Origin: Burkholderiales bacterium UBA4615 | GTDB lineage: Bacteria; Pseudomonadota; Gammaproteobacteria; Burkholderiales; Burkholderiaceae_E | Assembly: GCA_002386465.1 (NCBI GenBank) | Contig: DGIT01000066.1 | Span: 16,568 to 64,119 of the forward strand | Reading direction: 5' to 3' | DNA: 47,552 nt | Shown here: piece by piece, positions 40,558-47,552 of the stretch | Position numbering within the stretch: the stretch's first letter is position 1 | Layout: every line of letters begins with the position of its first letter | Made by a program: the position numbers and the translations under genes | Notes under the pieces: generated by a model | What the model was told of the DNA's origin: nothing | Database searches by the model: none | The model's input: the letters and a program-made list of their open reading frames with translations, nothing else

Positions 40558-42554
40558 CAGAACACCACCCCGATGGAGAAATACATGCGCCACTGACCTG
40601 GATCAAACCCTCGGGCGACGTCGATATTCAATGGCCCCACCGGCGTGCGCCAGCGCACGCCTATGCCTGCACCACGGGCGAGCTTGAAGGTATCGATGGA
40701 ATCGCTCGCGTTGCCGGCATCGACGAATCCGGCGATTGCCCAGTCCCGACCGATGAGATGCTGGTATTCGGCGCTGGCCACAGCCAGATAGCGTCCGGCG
40801 ACGACGGCTTCGCCTAATGACACGCCCAGACTCTGCGACACATAGCCACGTACCGACTTGCTGCCACCGGTGCGAAAGAGATTGGCCGACGGAATCCCTT
40901 CGCGGGAATCGGCGTAGACCGCACCGAGCTCACCGCGCAACACGAGCCGGCCGAATTCTCCAGACTCTGCGCGGCTCAGCGGATAGATGCCATAGCCCAG
41001 CACATAGCCCCGCACAAAGCTGCGCTCACTGCCCAGCGCATTCGAGGCGCCCGAAATCTGGACGGTCGTGATCGTGCCGCGGGTGGGCATCAGGGGCGAG
41101 TCGAGATCACGCCGCGTCCAGCTCCAGCCCAGCACCAGGGCTCGGTTCCGATAGAACGCTTCGTTGTCGGACGAAAACACGACGTTCTGGCGTTCGTACT
41201 GATACTGCAGCGACAGCCCGGTTTCGATCTTGCCCTCGCGCCGCAGACGCGCCGCAAAGAGCGAAGCCGCATCGACGATGTCGTTCTCAATGTTCCGATG
41301 CTCCAGCCGCAAGCCACCCTGCCAGCGGTACCCCTGCAGGTCCTGCGGCGACTCCCAGGTCGAGAAGCCGAACTGACGACGCTGATCGAGCTCGATGCCG
41401 TTGAAGGTCTGGATTCCAAGGCCTGCCACGTTGCGGTTCTCCCAGCCGGCAAGCAGGCTGGGGCCATAGTCGGCGTCATAGCCTGCACCCAGGGTCCACC
41501 GCTTGGCCGGCCGCTCGATGACTTCCACTCTGATCGGCACTTCCTGCAGATCGGCGGCATCGCTCAGTGCGCGCACATCGGGGCGCACATTGACGGTCGT
41601 GAACCAACCGGCGCCATTGAGTCGCGTCTGCAGATCGGCGATCTGGCGCGTGTCATAGGGATCCCCGGTTCGGAAGGGCTTGAGCCCTTCGATGATCTGT
41701 GGCGGATAGCGGTTCAGACCTTCAATCACGAGCGGGCCGAACTGCACGGCTGCCCCGGAATCGACTACAAGTTCGAGCGAGGCGCGCGCCGCTTCCTGAT
41801 TGACCTCGGCTTCGCTTTCCAGAAGCCGGGCGCGCAGATACCCGCGGTCACGCAAGGCATCGAGCAGTGCCCGCTTGGCCTGCTCCCAGTCCTGTGATCG
41901 AAAGGGCTCTCCGGCTGGCAGCCGCCAGCTGCGCTCGATCGACTGGCGCAAGGCTTCGCGTTGCGGCGCAGCGATTTCACCTTCAAGATCCAGTTGCACA
42001 CGATCCACCACGGTGCGCGGGCCGGTCAGTACCTGGACCAGCGCGCCATCGTCCAGCGTCGAAACCGCCACCTGCGGTGAGAAATAGCCTTCGGAGGCCA
42101 ACAGGTCGCGCACTTCACGTTCAGCACGTGCGATGAATAGCGGCAGTTGCGACGGGTCGTAGTCGGCGCGCTGCCGCCAGCGGCCCAGCAAGGTGTGCTG
42201 GCGGATCAGCCGGGCGATCGGGTCGGGCGCTTCAATGCGCAGGGCATACCGGGGAGACACCTTGCCGCCGTCAAGTCCATCGGTGACGTCCGGATCGCCA
42301 AAAAAGCGTCCGATGACTGGCAGACGTGCCAGCGGATTCGGCTTGGAGGGCTTTGATGCCACCTGCGCGGGGGCTTCGGGAGCCGACACGACCGTGTCGT
42401 CGGCCACTGTGATGCGCTCAGTGGCTGCGGTGGCGTCAGCGGGCGGGGGCGCTGTCTGCGCTTTAACCGGCGTGGCAGCCATGCCTGCGGCCAGGCACAT
42501 CCACGCCAGCGCTCGGGACCAGTCACCACCTGACTGCCTGATGATTGCCTGCAC
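40557..42554 (-). CDS. tamA: Outer-membrane assembly protein TamA (BamA superfamily)
   Basis: Outer-membrane partner of TamB. After a signal peptide (WMCLAAGMAATPVKA) come a low-complexity Pro/Ala stretch, POTRA-like domains (about 110-340), and a 16-strand BamA-type barrel ending in YFSIGVVF with the C-terminal Phe of the beta-signal. The barrel contains the conserved RTGGSKSVRGY loop. The start is uncertain. GTG 42554 (665 residues) is chosen because AGG lies 8 nt upstream and it leaves a normal signal peptide; TTG sites further upstream would reach into purM. It follows purM by 55 bp and overlaps tamB by one base. Confidence 0.93.
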   Translation of the reverse strand: MQAIIRQSGGDWSRALAWMCLAAGMAATPVKAQTAPPPADATAATERITVADDTVVSAPEAPAQVASKPSKPNPLARLPVIGRFFGDPDVTDGLDGGKVSPRYALRIEAPDPIARLIRQHTLLGRWRQRADYDPSQLPLFIARAEREVRDLLASEGYFSPQVAVSTLDDGALVQVLTGPRTVVDRVQLDLEGEIAAPQREALRQSIERSWRLPAGEPFRSQDWEQAKRALLDALRDRGYLRARLLESEAEVNQEAARASLELVVDSGAAVQFGPLVIEGLNRYPPQIIEGLKPFRTGDPYDTRQIADLQTRLNGAGWFTTVNVRPDVRALSDAADLQEVPIRVEVIERPAKRWTLGAGYDADYGPSLLAGWENRNVAGLGIQTFNGIELDQRRQFGFSTWESPQDLQGYRWQGGLRLEHRNIENDIVDAASLFAARLRREGKIETGLSLQYQYERQNVVFSSDNEAFYRNRALVLGWSWTRRDLDSPLMPTRGTITTVQISGASNALGSERSFVRGYVLGYGIYPLSRAESGEFGRLVLRGELGAVYADSREGIPSANLFRTGGSKSVRGYVSQSLGVSLGEAVVAGRYLAVASAEYQHLIGRDWAIAGFVDAGNASDSIDTFKLARGAGIGVRWRTPVGPLNIDVARGFDPGQWRMYFSIGVVF

Positions 42555-42609
42555 GCAGCACCTGGACTTCAAGGGCGCAGCGATGATCGAACGCGGCAAA
42601 TCCTGCGGC

Positions 42610-43683
42610 TCACACCACGCGAGTCTGCGCTGCGCCCGGGGCGCGTTCAACAATGCTGCCGATGACGCGAGGCGCTTCGCCTGCGCGGCTCAGATGGTCC
42701 AGACAGGTCTGGGCATCGGCCTGGGCCACGATCAGCACCATGCCAATGCCGCAGTTGAACACGCGATGCATCTCGTCATCGGCAATGCGGCCTTCACGCT
42801 GCAGCCAATCAAAGATCGCAGGACGCGTCCAGGCATCGCGATGAAGCACCGCCTGGCAAGTGTCGGGGAGCACACGCGGCACGTTCTCGAGCAGGCCGCC
42901 ACCGGTGATATGGGCCATGCCCTTGACCCGCACATGACGCAGCAGTTCCAGGACCGGCTTCACATACAGGCGCGTGGGAGCCATGACGGCATCGGCAAAG
43001 CTGACACCGTTGCCGAAGTCGGCCTGCATGGCTGCGGCATCGATGCTGCCGTGGGCGCGCTCGATCACTTTGCGCACCAGCGAATAGCCATTGGAATGCG
43101 CGCCGCTCGAGGGCAGGCCAATGACTGCATCACCCGGGGCGATGCTGCGCCCGTCGATGATTGCGGACTTTTCGACTGCGCCCACAGCGAACCCGGCGAG
43201 GTCGTATTCGCCATCGGGGTACATGTCAGGCATTTCAGCGGTTTCGCCGCCGATCAGCGCACAGCCAGACTGCTCACATCCGGCTGCGATGCCGCTGACC
43301 ACCCGCGCTGCCACGTCCACGTCCAGTCGGCCGCAGGCGAAATAGTCGAGGAAAAAGAGCGGCTCGGCGCCTTGCACCAGGATGTCGTTGACGCTCATGG
43401 CCACCAGATCGATGCCGACCGTGTCATGCCGACCCAGCGCGAAGGCCAGGCGCAGCTTGGTACCCACGCCATCGGTGCCGGTGACCAGCACCGGTTCGCG
43501 ATAGCGCTTGGGCACTTCAAACAAGGCGCCAAATCCGCCGATGCCGGCCAACACGCCCTCGCGCATGGTGCGACGGGCCATCGGCTTGATGCGATCAACC
43601 AGCGCATCGCCGGCATCGATGTCGACCCCGGCATCCTTGTAGGACATCGGAAGGGGCGTGGACGGGCGTTGTGCGTCGGTCAT
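42610..43683 (-). CDS. purM: Phosphoribosylformylglycinamidine cyclo-ligase PurM
   Basis: ATP-dependent enzyme that closes the imidazole ring to make aminoimidazole ribonucleotide in purine synthesis. The 357-residue sequence shows SYKDAGVDIDAGDALV, GGFGALFEVPKRYREPVLV, GTDGVGTKLRLAF, DLVAMSVNDILVQGAEPLFF, GGETAEMPDMY, SSGAHSNGYSLVRK, APTRLYVKPVLEL, and GMAHITGGGLLENVPRVLP, matching the E. coli enzyme over its length. ATG 43683 or the ATG 12 codons later could be the start; neither has a strong ribosome binding site. It is divergent from hda, the order usual in Burkholderiales. Confidence 0.97.
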   Translation of the reverse strand: MTDAQRPSTPLPMSYKDAGVDIDAGDALVDRIKPMARRTMREGVLAGIGGFGALFEVPKRYREPVLVTGTDGVGTKLRLAFALGRHDTVGIDLVAMSVNDILVQGAEPLFFLDYFACGRLDVDVAARVVSGIAAGCEQSGCALIGGETAEMPDMYPDGEYDLAGFAVGAVEKSAIIDGRSIAPGDAVIGLPSSGAHSNGYSLVRKVIERAHGSIDAAAMQADFGNGVSFADAVMAPTRLYVKPVLELLRHVRVKGMAHITGGGLLENVPRVLPDTCQAVLHRDAWTRPAIFDWLQREGRIADDEMHRVFNCGIGMVLIVAQADAQTCLDHLSRAGEAPRVIGSIVERAPGAAQTRVV

Positions 43684-43714
43684 GGTGAGCGCTCGGGCCC
43701 CAGGGACGGGCCGA

Positions 43715-43720
43715 TACAAT
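43715..43720 (+). promoter_or_regulatory. candidate hda promoter, -10 TACAAT
   Basis: TACAAT (43715-43720) lies 64 bp before the hda start in the 101-bp gap to purM. Transcription would start near 43727 and leave a leader of about 58 nt. A -35 is not obvious. It could drive hda and the following genes. Confidence 0.4.
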
Positions 43721-43784
43721 GAGGGTGGAAGCGAACCCGGATTGTACCGGCCGCCCTGCCTCGCTCCCGCCGCACTGAGTTCCC

Positions 43785-44480
43785 GTGGATCAACTCGTTC
43801 TCGATTTCCTCAGGCCGCCCGCCCCGACCCTCGACAACTTTGTCCCGGGCAGCAATCAGGAAGCCCTCGCGGCTCTGCGCAGCCTGGTGGCGGCGTGGCC
43901 GCATACCCCTTCCCGAGCCATCTATCTCTGGGGGCCGCCCGGTTGCGGTCGATCACACCTCTTGCACGCCCTGGCAAGCGCTCAGCCGGCGCGAGTTGCC
44001 TGCCTGCTCGGGCCGCAGTCTGCGCCTGAAGCTTTCGTCGCCTCGGAAGGCTGCACGCTCTGGCTCCTGGACGATGCCGATCAGCTCGATGCGATACGCC
44101 AGGAAGCCGCCTTTCACCTCTTCAACGCAGTCCTGGACCGTCCGGACACGGCCTTTATCGCCTGTGGCGGGCGGCCTCCTGCGACGCTACCCGTGATGCC
44201 AGAACTCGCCAGCCGACTGGCGTGGGGGCTGGTGCTGGAGCTGCGAGCGCTGACGGATGCCGAGACGGCCCAGGCGCTCACCGAGAGCCTTACAGCCCGC
44301 GGTGTGGCGGTCAGCGCCGATCTGGTGCCATGGCTCATGACCCATGCGCCGCGCCACCTGGGCCGCCTGCGCGCACTGATCGATGCGCTGGATGTGTATG
44401 CCTTGTCGCGCAAGCGCGCCCTCACCCTGCCCTTGCTGCGCGAGTTTGTCCGTCGGGCCGGCGGGCCCGACTTGCCGTAG
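43785..44480 (+). CDS. hda: DnaA regulatory inactivator Hda
   Basis: AAA+ protein that binds the sliding clamp and triggers ATP hydrolysis by DnaA, preventing re-initiation. The 231-residue protein opens with a clamp-binding motif, QLVLDF (3-8). It has the Hda-type P-loop GPPGCGRSHLLHAL, where Arg replaces the usual Lys as in E. coli Hda, then LLDDADQL as Walker B. ELASRLAWGLVLELRAL and RHLGRLRALIDALD at the end complete the DnaA-like ATPase lid. The start is GTG 43785. Its TAG stop forms the first bases of the next gene's -10 hexamer. Confidence 0.95.
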   Translation: MDQLVLDFLRPPAPTLDNFVPGSNQEALAALRSLVAAWPHTPSRAIYLWGPPGCGRSHLLHALASAQPARVACLLGPQSAPEAFVASEGCTLWLLDDADQLDAIRQEAAFHLFNAVLDRPDTAFIACGGRPPATLPVMPELASRLAWGLVLELRALTDAETAQALTESLTARGVAVSADLVPWLMTHAPRHLGRLRALIDALDVYALSRKRALTLPLLREFVRRAGGPDLP

Positions 44481-44483
44481 AAT
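44478..44483 (+). promoter_or_regulatory. -10-like TAGAAT just before the HAD phosphatase gene
   Basis: TAGAAT, whose TAG is the hda stop codon, ends 9 nt before ATG 44493. The spacer CGCGCGCAA is not a Shine-Dalgarno sequence. This is consistent with a near-leaderless internal transcript for the HAD-pcnB-folK genes. Confidence 0.35.
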
Positions 44484-44492
44484 CGCGCGCAA

Positions 44493-45167
44493 ATGCAACT
44501 TGCGCTCTTCGACCTCGACTACACGCTGCTGCCCATCGACAGCGACTATGAATGGGCCCGTTTCCTGGTGCGCCGCGGCGTACTGGACGGCGAACACTAC
44601 GAGCGGGAAAACGACCGGTTCTTCAAGCAGTACAAGGACGGTTCGCTCGACATCTTCGAGTTTCTGGCGTTCCAGCTAGCGCCGCTGGCCAGCCACCCGC
44701 GGGCCACGCTCGACGCCTGGCATCAGGCCTACATGGGCGAAGTGATCCTGCCGCGCATCACGCCGGCCGCCCGCGAGCTGGTTGATCGGCATCGCACGCA
44801 GGGAGACCTGATTGCGCTGGTCACCGCCACCAATTCGTTCGTGACCGCACCGATCGCCCGGGTTTTTGGGATCGAGCATCTGGTGGCCACAGGCATCGAG
44901 GAGCGCGACGGCCAGTTCACTGGCAAGCCGCATGGCACGCCCGCCTTTCGCGAAGGCAAGATCGCGCGCACGAACGAATGGCTCGGATCGATCGGCCGAA
45001 GCTGGAAAGACTTCGATCGCTCCTGGTTCTACAGCGATTCGCGCAATGACCTGCCGCTGCTCGAGCAGGTCACGCACCCGGTTGCGACCAACCCCGACGC
45101 AGTGCTCAAGGAAACGGCTATCGAGCGTGGCTGGCCAGTACTGAATCTCTTCGAAGGCGCTGCCTGA
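44493..45167 (+). CDS. HAD-superfamily (subfamily IB) phosphatase, SerB-like
   Basis: A 224-residue HAD phosphatase. Motif I is FDLDYTLLPIDSD with the nucleophile D7 and acid/base D9, motif II is in ALVTATNSF, the motif III lysine is in the GKIART region, and motif IV is FYSDSRNDLPLL. The helical cap between motifs I and II is typical of subfamily IB (SerB-like). This gene is conserved between hda and pcnB in Burkholderiales; phosphoserine and histidinol-phosphate phosphatase roles have been attributed to relatives. It is in series with hda and pcnB. Confidence 0.9.
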   Translation: MQLALFDLDYTLLPIDSDYEWARFLVRRGVLDGEHYERENDRFFKQYKDGSLDIFEFLAFQLAPLASHPRATLDAWHQAYMGEVILPRITPAARELVDRHRTQGDLIALVTATNSFVTAPIARVFGIEHLVATGIEERDGQFTGKPHGTPAFREGKIARTNEWLGSIGRSWKDFDRSWFYSDSRNDLPLLEQVTHPVATNPDAVLKETAIERGWPVLNLFEGAA

Positions 45168-45196
45168 GTGTGCGCCCAGGCCGTCGGGCGCAAACG

Positions 45197-46696
45197 ATGA
45201 TCCTTGCATGGTTCAAGCGTGTCTTCGGCGCACCGCGTGGGTCGCAACCCGTGCCTCCAGCGCAGGCAGGGGCACAACAGGGTCACGCCAGCCCGCACAT
45301 CGCGGGGCGCACCGGGTCTGCCGGGTCACGGGTCTACCGCGGTAGCGAACTGGGTATCCGACGCGAGCAGATCTCGCAGGCAGCCATCCGCACATGCGAC
45401 ACCTTGCAACGTGCAGGCTACAAGGCCTTTGTGGTCGGCGGGGGCGTGCGTGACTCGCTGCTGGGCCTGCAGCCCAAGGACTTCGACGTGGCGACTGACG
45501 CCACCCCCGAGGACGTGCAGGCACTGTTTCGTCGGGCGCGCATCATCGGGCGCCGGTTCAAGATCGTGCATGTGATGTTCGGGCGCGAAACCATCGAGAC
45601 CTCCACGTTCCGCGCGCTGCAAACCGATGCCGAAACCGATGAGCATGGGCGCGTGCTGCGCGACAACGTCTTCGGCACTCAGCATGAGGATGCGCTGCGC
45701 CGCGACTTCACGGTCAACGCGCTGTACTACGACCCGATCGGTGATCAGGTGCTCGATTACCTGGGCGGCGTGGCCGACCTGAAGGCGCGCGTGCTGCGCA
45801 TGATCGGTGATCCGGCCACGCGCTACCGCGAAGACCCGGTGCGCATGCTGCGCACGGTGCGCTTTGCCGCCAAGCTGCAGTTCGACGTGGATGGAGCCAC
45901 GCTGGCGCCGATCCGTTCGCTGGCCGATCTGATCGAGAACGTGCCGTCGGCGCGGCTCTTCGATGAAATGCTCAAGCTGCTGGAATCCGGCCATGCACTG
46001 GCCTGTCTTCACAAGCTGCGCGATGAAGGGCTGCACCATGGCGTGCTGCCCATGCTTGATCTGATCCTCGAGCAGCCGCATGGCGCACGCTTCGTCGAAC
46101 TGGCCCTGGCCCAGACCGACGCACGGGTGCGTGCGGGCAAGTCCATCTCGCCGGGCTTTCTGTTTGCAACCCTGCTGTGGCAGCGCGTGGCCGATCGCTG
46201 GCAGGCCCGCAAAGCGGCTGGCGAACATTCCATCCCTGCGCTCATGGAAGCGATGGATCGGGTGCTCGATGAGCAGGCCGCCAAGCTGGCCATCCAGCGG
46301 CGCCACATCGCCGACATGCGCGAAATCTGGGGCCTGCAGCCGCGTTTTGAGCGCACCGGACGCTCCGCTGCGCGTGTACTCGAGCATTTGCGGTTTCGTG
46401 CAGGCTACGACTTCATGCTCTTGCGCGTCGAAGCTGGTGAGTTGCCGCAGGAACTGGGCGAATGGTGGACGGCCTTCGTGGAGGCCGATCCGATCGGACG
46501 CGAAGCGCTGCTCAATGACGCCGCCGCGGAATCACGCACAGGCAATGGCACCGGGCGCAAGCGCAGACGACGCGGCGGTGCGCGACGCTCAGGGCGCGCC
46601 GCGGCAGAAGGCGACGCCAGCGCATCTGCGCAGGAGGGCTCGTCAGCAGCGGGATCGGACAGCCCTGCGGGCGGACCGCCTCAACCCGCGTCCTGA
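45197..46696 (+). CDS. pcnB: Poly(A) polymerase I
   Basis: Adds poly(A) tails to RNA 3' ends and so marks RNAs for decay. The 499-residue protein has the nucleotidyltransferase core VVGGGVRDSLLG and KDFDVATDATPE with D95 and D97, then RRFKIVHVMFG, RRDFTVNALYYD, and DPVRMLRTVRFAAKL, the class II signature shared with CCA enzymes. The C-terminal 45 residues are disordered: RKRRRRGGARRSGR followed by Ala, Gly, Ser and Pro. The basic patch suits RNA binding. ATG 45197 is chosen; a GTG at 45170 would add nine residues. The neighbours are the HAD gene (29 bp) and folK (4 bp). Confidence 0.94.
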   Translation: MILAWFKRVFGAPRGSQPVPPAQAGAQQGHASPHIAGRTGSAGSRVYRGSELGIRREQISQAAIRTCDTLQRAGYKAFVVGGGVRDSLLGLQPKDFDVATDATPEDVQALFRRARIIGRRFKIVHVMFGRETIETSTFRALQTDAETDEHGRVLRDNVFGTQHEDALRRDFTVNALYYDPIGDQVLDYLGGVADLKARVLRMIGDPATRYREDPVRMLRTVRFAAKLQFDVDGATLAPIRSLADLIENVPSARLFDEMLKLLESGHALACLHKLRDEGLHHGVLPMLDLILEQPHGARFVELALAQTDARVRAGKSISPGFLFATLLWQRVADRWQARKAAGEHSIPALMEAMDRVLDEQAAKLAIQRRHIADMREIWGLQPRFERTGRSAARVLEHLRFRAGYDFMLLRVEAGELPQELGEWWTAFVEADPIGREALLNDAAAESRTGNGTGRKRRRRGGARRSGRAAAEGDASASAQEGSSAAGSDSPAGGPPQPAS

Positions 46697-46700
46697 GTCC

Positions 46701-47186
46701 ATGACTGAGGACGCCTGGATCGGCCTGGGCGCCAACCTGGGCGACCGACGAGGCACGATTGAATCAGCTATCGACGCGCTGCGCGTGCTGTCCCGCACGC
46801 GCCTGACCGCACGCTCGCGCCTGTACCGCAGCCCCGCCTGGCAGGCGAGCGGGCCGGACTATCTCAACGCCGTGGCGCGTTTGCAGACAGGCCTCGCGCC
46901 AGCGGATTTGCTGCACGCGCTGCAGAACATCGAAACCCGCTTCGGTCGTCTGCGGCCCTATCCAGGCGCGCCTCGCACCCTCGATCTGGACCTGCTGCTG
47001 ATGCACGATCGGGTGCTGCACACACCCGCGCTCACCTTGCCCCATCCGCGGCTGCATGAACGCGCCTTCGTGCTGCGCCCGCTGGCCGAACTCGCCCCTG
47101 ACCTGCCCATCCCCGGACGGGGCACGGTAGCAGCCTGCCTGCAGACTGTGGACGATCAGGACTGCACGGTATGGTCTCGCCCATGA
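46701..47186 (+). CDS. folK: 2-amino-4-hydroxy-6-hydroxymethyldihydropteridine pyrophosphokinase FolK
   Basis: Transfers pyrophosphate from ATP to hydroxymethyl-dihydropterin in folate synthesis. The 161-residue protein is full length for the family: WIGLGANLGDRRGTIESAI, SRLYRSPAW, DYLNAVARLQT, the conserved ETRFGRLRPYPGAPRTLDLD segment with the metal-binding aspartates, and LPHPRLHERAFVLRPLAEL. ATG 46701 lies 4 bp after the pcnB stop. The frame is open far upstream through pcnB but is not family-like there. Confidence 0.96.
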   Translation: MTEDAWIGLGANLGDRRGTIESAIDALRVLSRTRLTARSRLYRSPAWQASGPDYLNAVARLQTGLAPADLLHALQNIETRFGRLRPYPGAPRTLDLDLLLMHDRVLHTPALTLPHPRLHERAFVLRPLAELAPDLPIPGRGTVAACLQTVDDQDCTVWSRP

Positions 47187-47199
47187 ATGACTTGCGCAC

Positions 47200-47552
47200 A
47201 TGAACGACGTGAATCACAACCCGTTTGAACGATGGCGGCACATCGTCATCGAAGGGCCGATCGGGGTCGGCAAGACCTCCTTGACGCGACGCCTGTCGGA
47301 GCGCTTCGGCGTGCCTGCCGTGCTCGAGGACCCGCAAGCCAATCCCTTTCTGGAGCGCTTTTATCGCGACAGCGCGCGATATGCGCTGCCCACGCAGTTG
47401 TCATTCCTCTTTCAGCGCATGGACCGGCTGCGCGACATGACCCAGTCGGCCGCCTTCGAGCAGGCCTCGGTGGGCGACTTCCTGCTTGAGAAAGACCGGA
47501 TCTTTGCCCGTCTGACCCTGGCCGAAGACGAGCTGGCGCTGTACCGGCAAAT
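47200..47552 (+). CDS. Deoxynucleoside kinase family protein (C-terminus outside window)
   Basis: N-terminal 117 residues of a deoxynucleoside kinase (dGK/dCK-type). The P-loop is IEGPIGVGKTSLTRRL (about 17-32), followed by EDPQANPFLERFYRD, the typical glutamate-containing substrate loop, then LSFLFQRMDRLRDM and VGDFLLEKDRIFARLTL, where the D-F-L-x-E-K-D motif is standard. It would phosphorylate salvage deoxynucleosides. ATG 47200 is the only start that fits; a nearby ATG at 47183 is out of frame. The gene runs off the right edge. It follows folK by 13 bp, as is usual in Burkholderiales. Confidence 0.92.
   Translation, partial: MNDVNHNPFERWRHIVIEGPIGVGKTSLTRRLSERFGVPAVLEDPQANPFLERFYRDSARYALPTQLSFLFQRMDRLRDMTQSAAFEQASVGDFLLEKDRIFARLTLAEDELALYRQ

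Overview
This window is a gene-dense, GC-rich stretch of a bacterial chromosome, most likely from a betaproteobacterium of the order Burkholderiales. The evidence is an orphan Bug-type solute receptor, the hda / HAD phosphatase / pcnB / folK / deoxynucleoside kinase order, an sRNA- and IS-free compact layout, and protein sequences that read as Burkholderiales throughout. I see 41 protein genes. The first (rpoD) and last (deoxynucleoside kinase) run off the window. I found no rRNA, tRNA, CRISPR array, insertion sequence or prophage.

Left block (1-5050, minus strand): the macromolecular synthesis operon rpsU-yqeY-dnaG-rpoD. It carries ribosomal protein S21, a GatB/YqeY-domain protein, DNA primase and the primary sigma factor. 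The sigma factor has an unusually long Lys/Ala-rich N-terminal tail. dnaG starts with TTG five codons after the yqeY stop, in the same frame.

5051-11763: a mixed housekeeping region. It holds a Lon-like AAA+ ATPase with no protease domain, an HI0933-type flavoprotein, a divergent TrpD2/YbiB-like protein, tsaD (t6A synthesis), an HDOD-domain protein and an EamA transporter.

11890-20567 (plus strand): an accessory, probably catabolic run. An ArgE/DapE-type deacylase, a second EamA transporter and an RlmN/Cfr-family radical SAM enzyme come first. They are followed by a Bug receptor, a CaiB/BaiF CoA-transferase, an enoyl-CoA hydratase, an HMG-CoA-lyase-like enzyme and an acyl-CoA dehydrogenase. 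The last five could form a complete take-up, activate, desaturate, hydrate and cleave route for a branched carboxylic acid. A five-unit 14-bp degenerate tandem repeat lies between the hydratase and lyase genes.

20580-25736 (minus strand): plsY, a YbaK deacylase, an LplT-PlsC fusion, a PanE-like reductase and xerD. This groups phospholipid synthesis and lysophospholipid recycling.

25803-36406: an AEC transporter, then queG / tsaE-amiC / mutL-miaA. This is the order known from enterobacteria (yjeS-yjeE-amiB-mutL-miaA), but it is interrupted by chrA and a DedA gene and extended by gnd-gntK. The gnd-gntK pair would convert gluconate to ribulose 5-phosphate.

36403-47552: tamB-tamA-purM on the minus strand, and hda-HAD-pcnB-folK-deoxynucleoside kinase on the plus strand.

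Two window-wide patterns stand out. All six convergent gene pairs end within 12 bp of each other or overlap. At least seven genes carry a -10-like hexamer only 6-9 nt before the start codon with no Shine-Dalgarno sequence, which suggests leaderless mRNAs.
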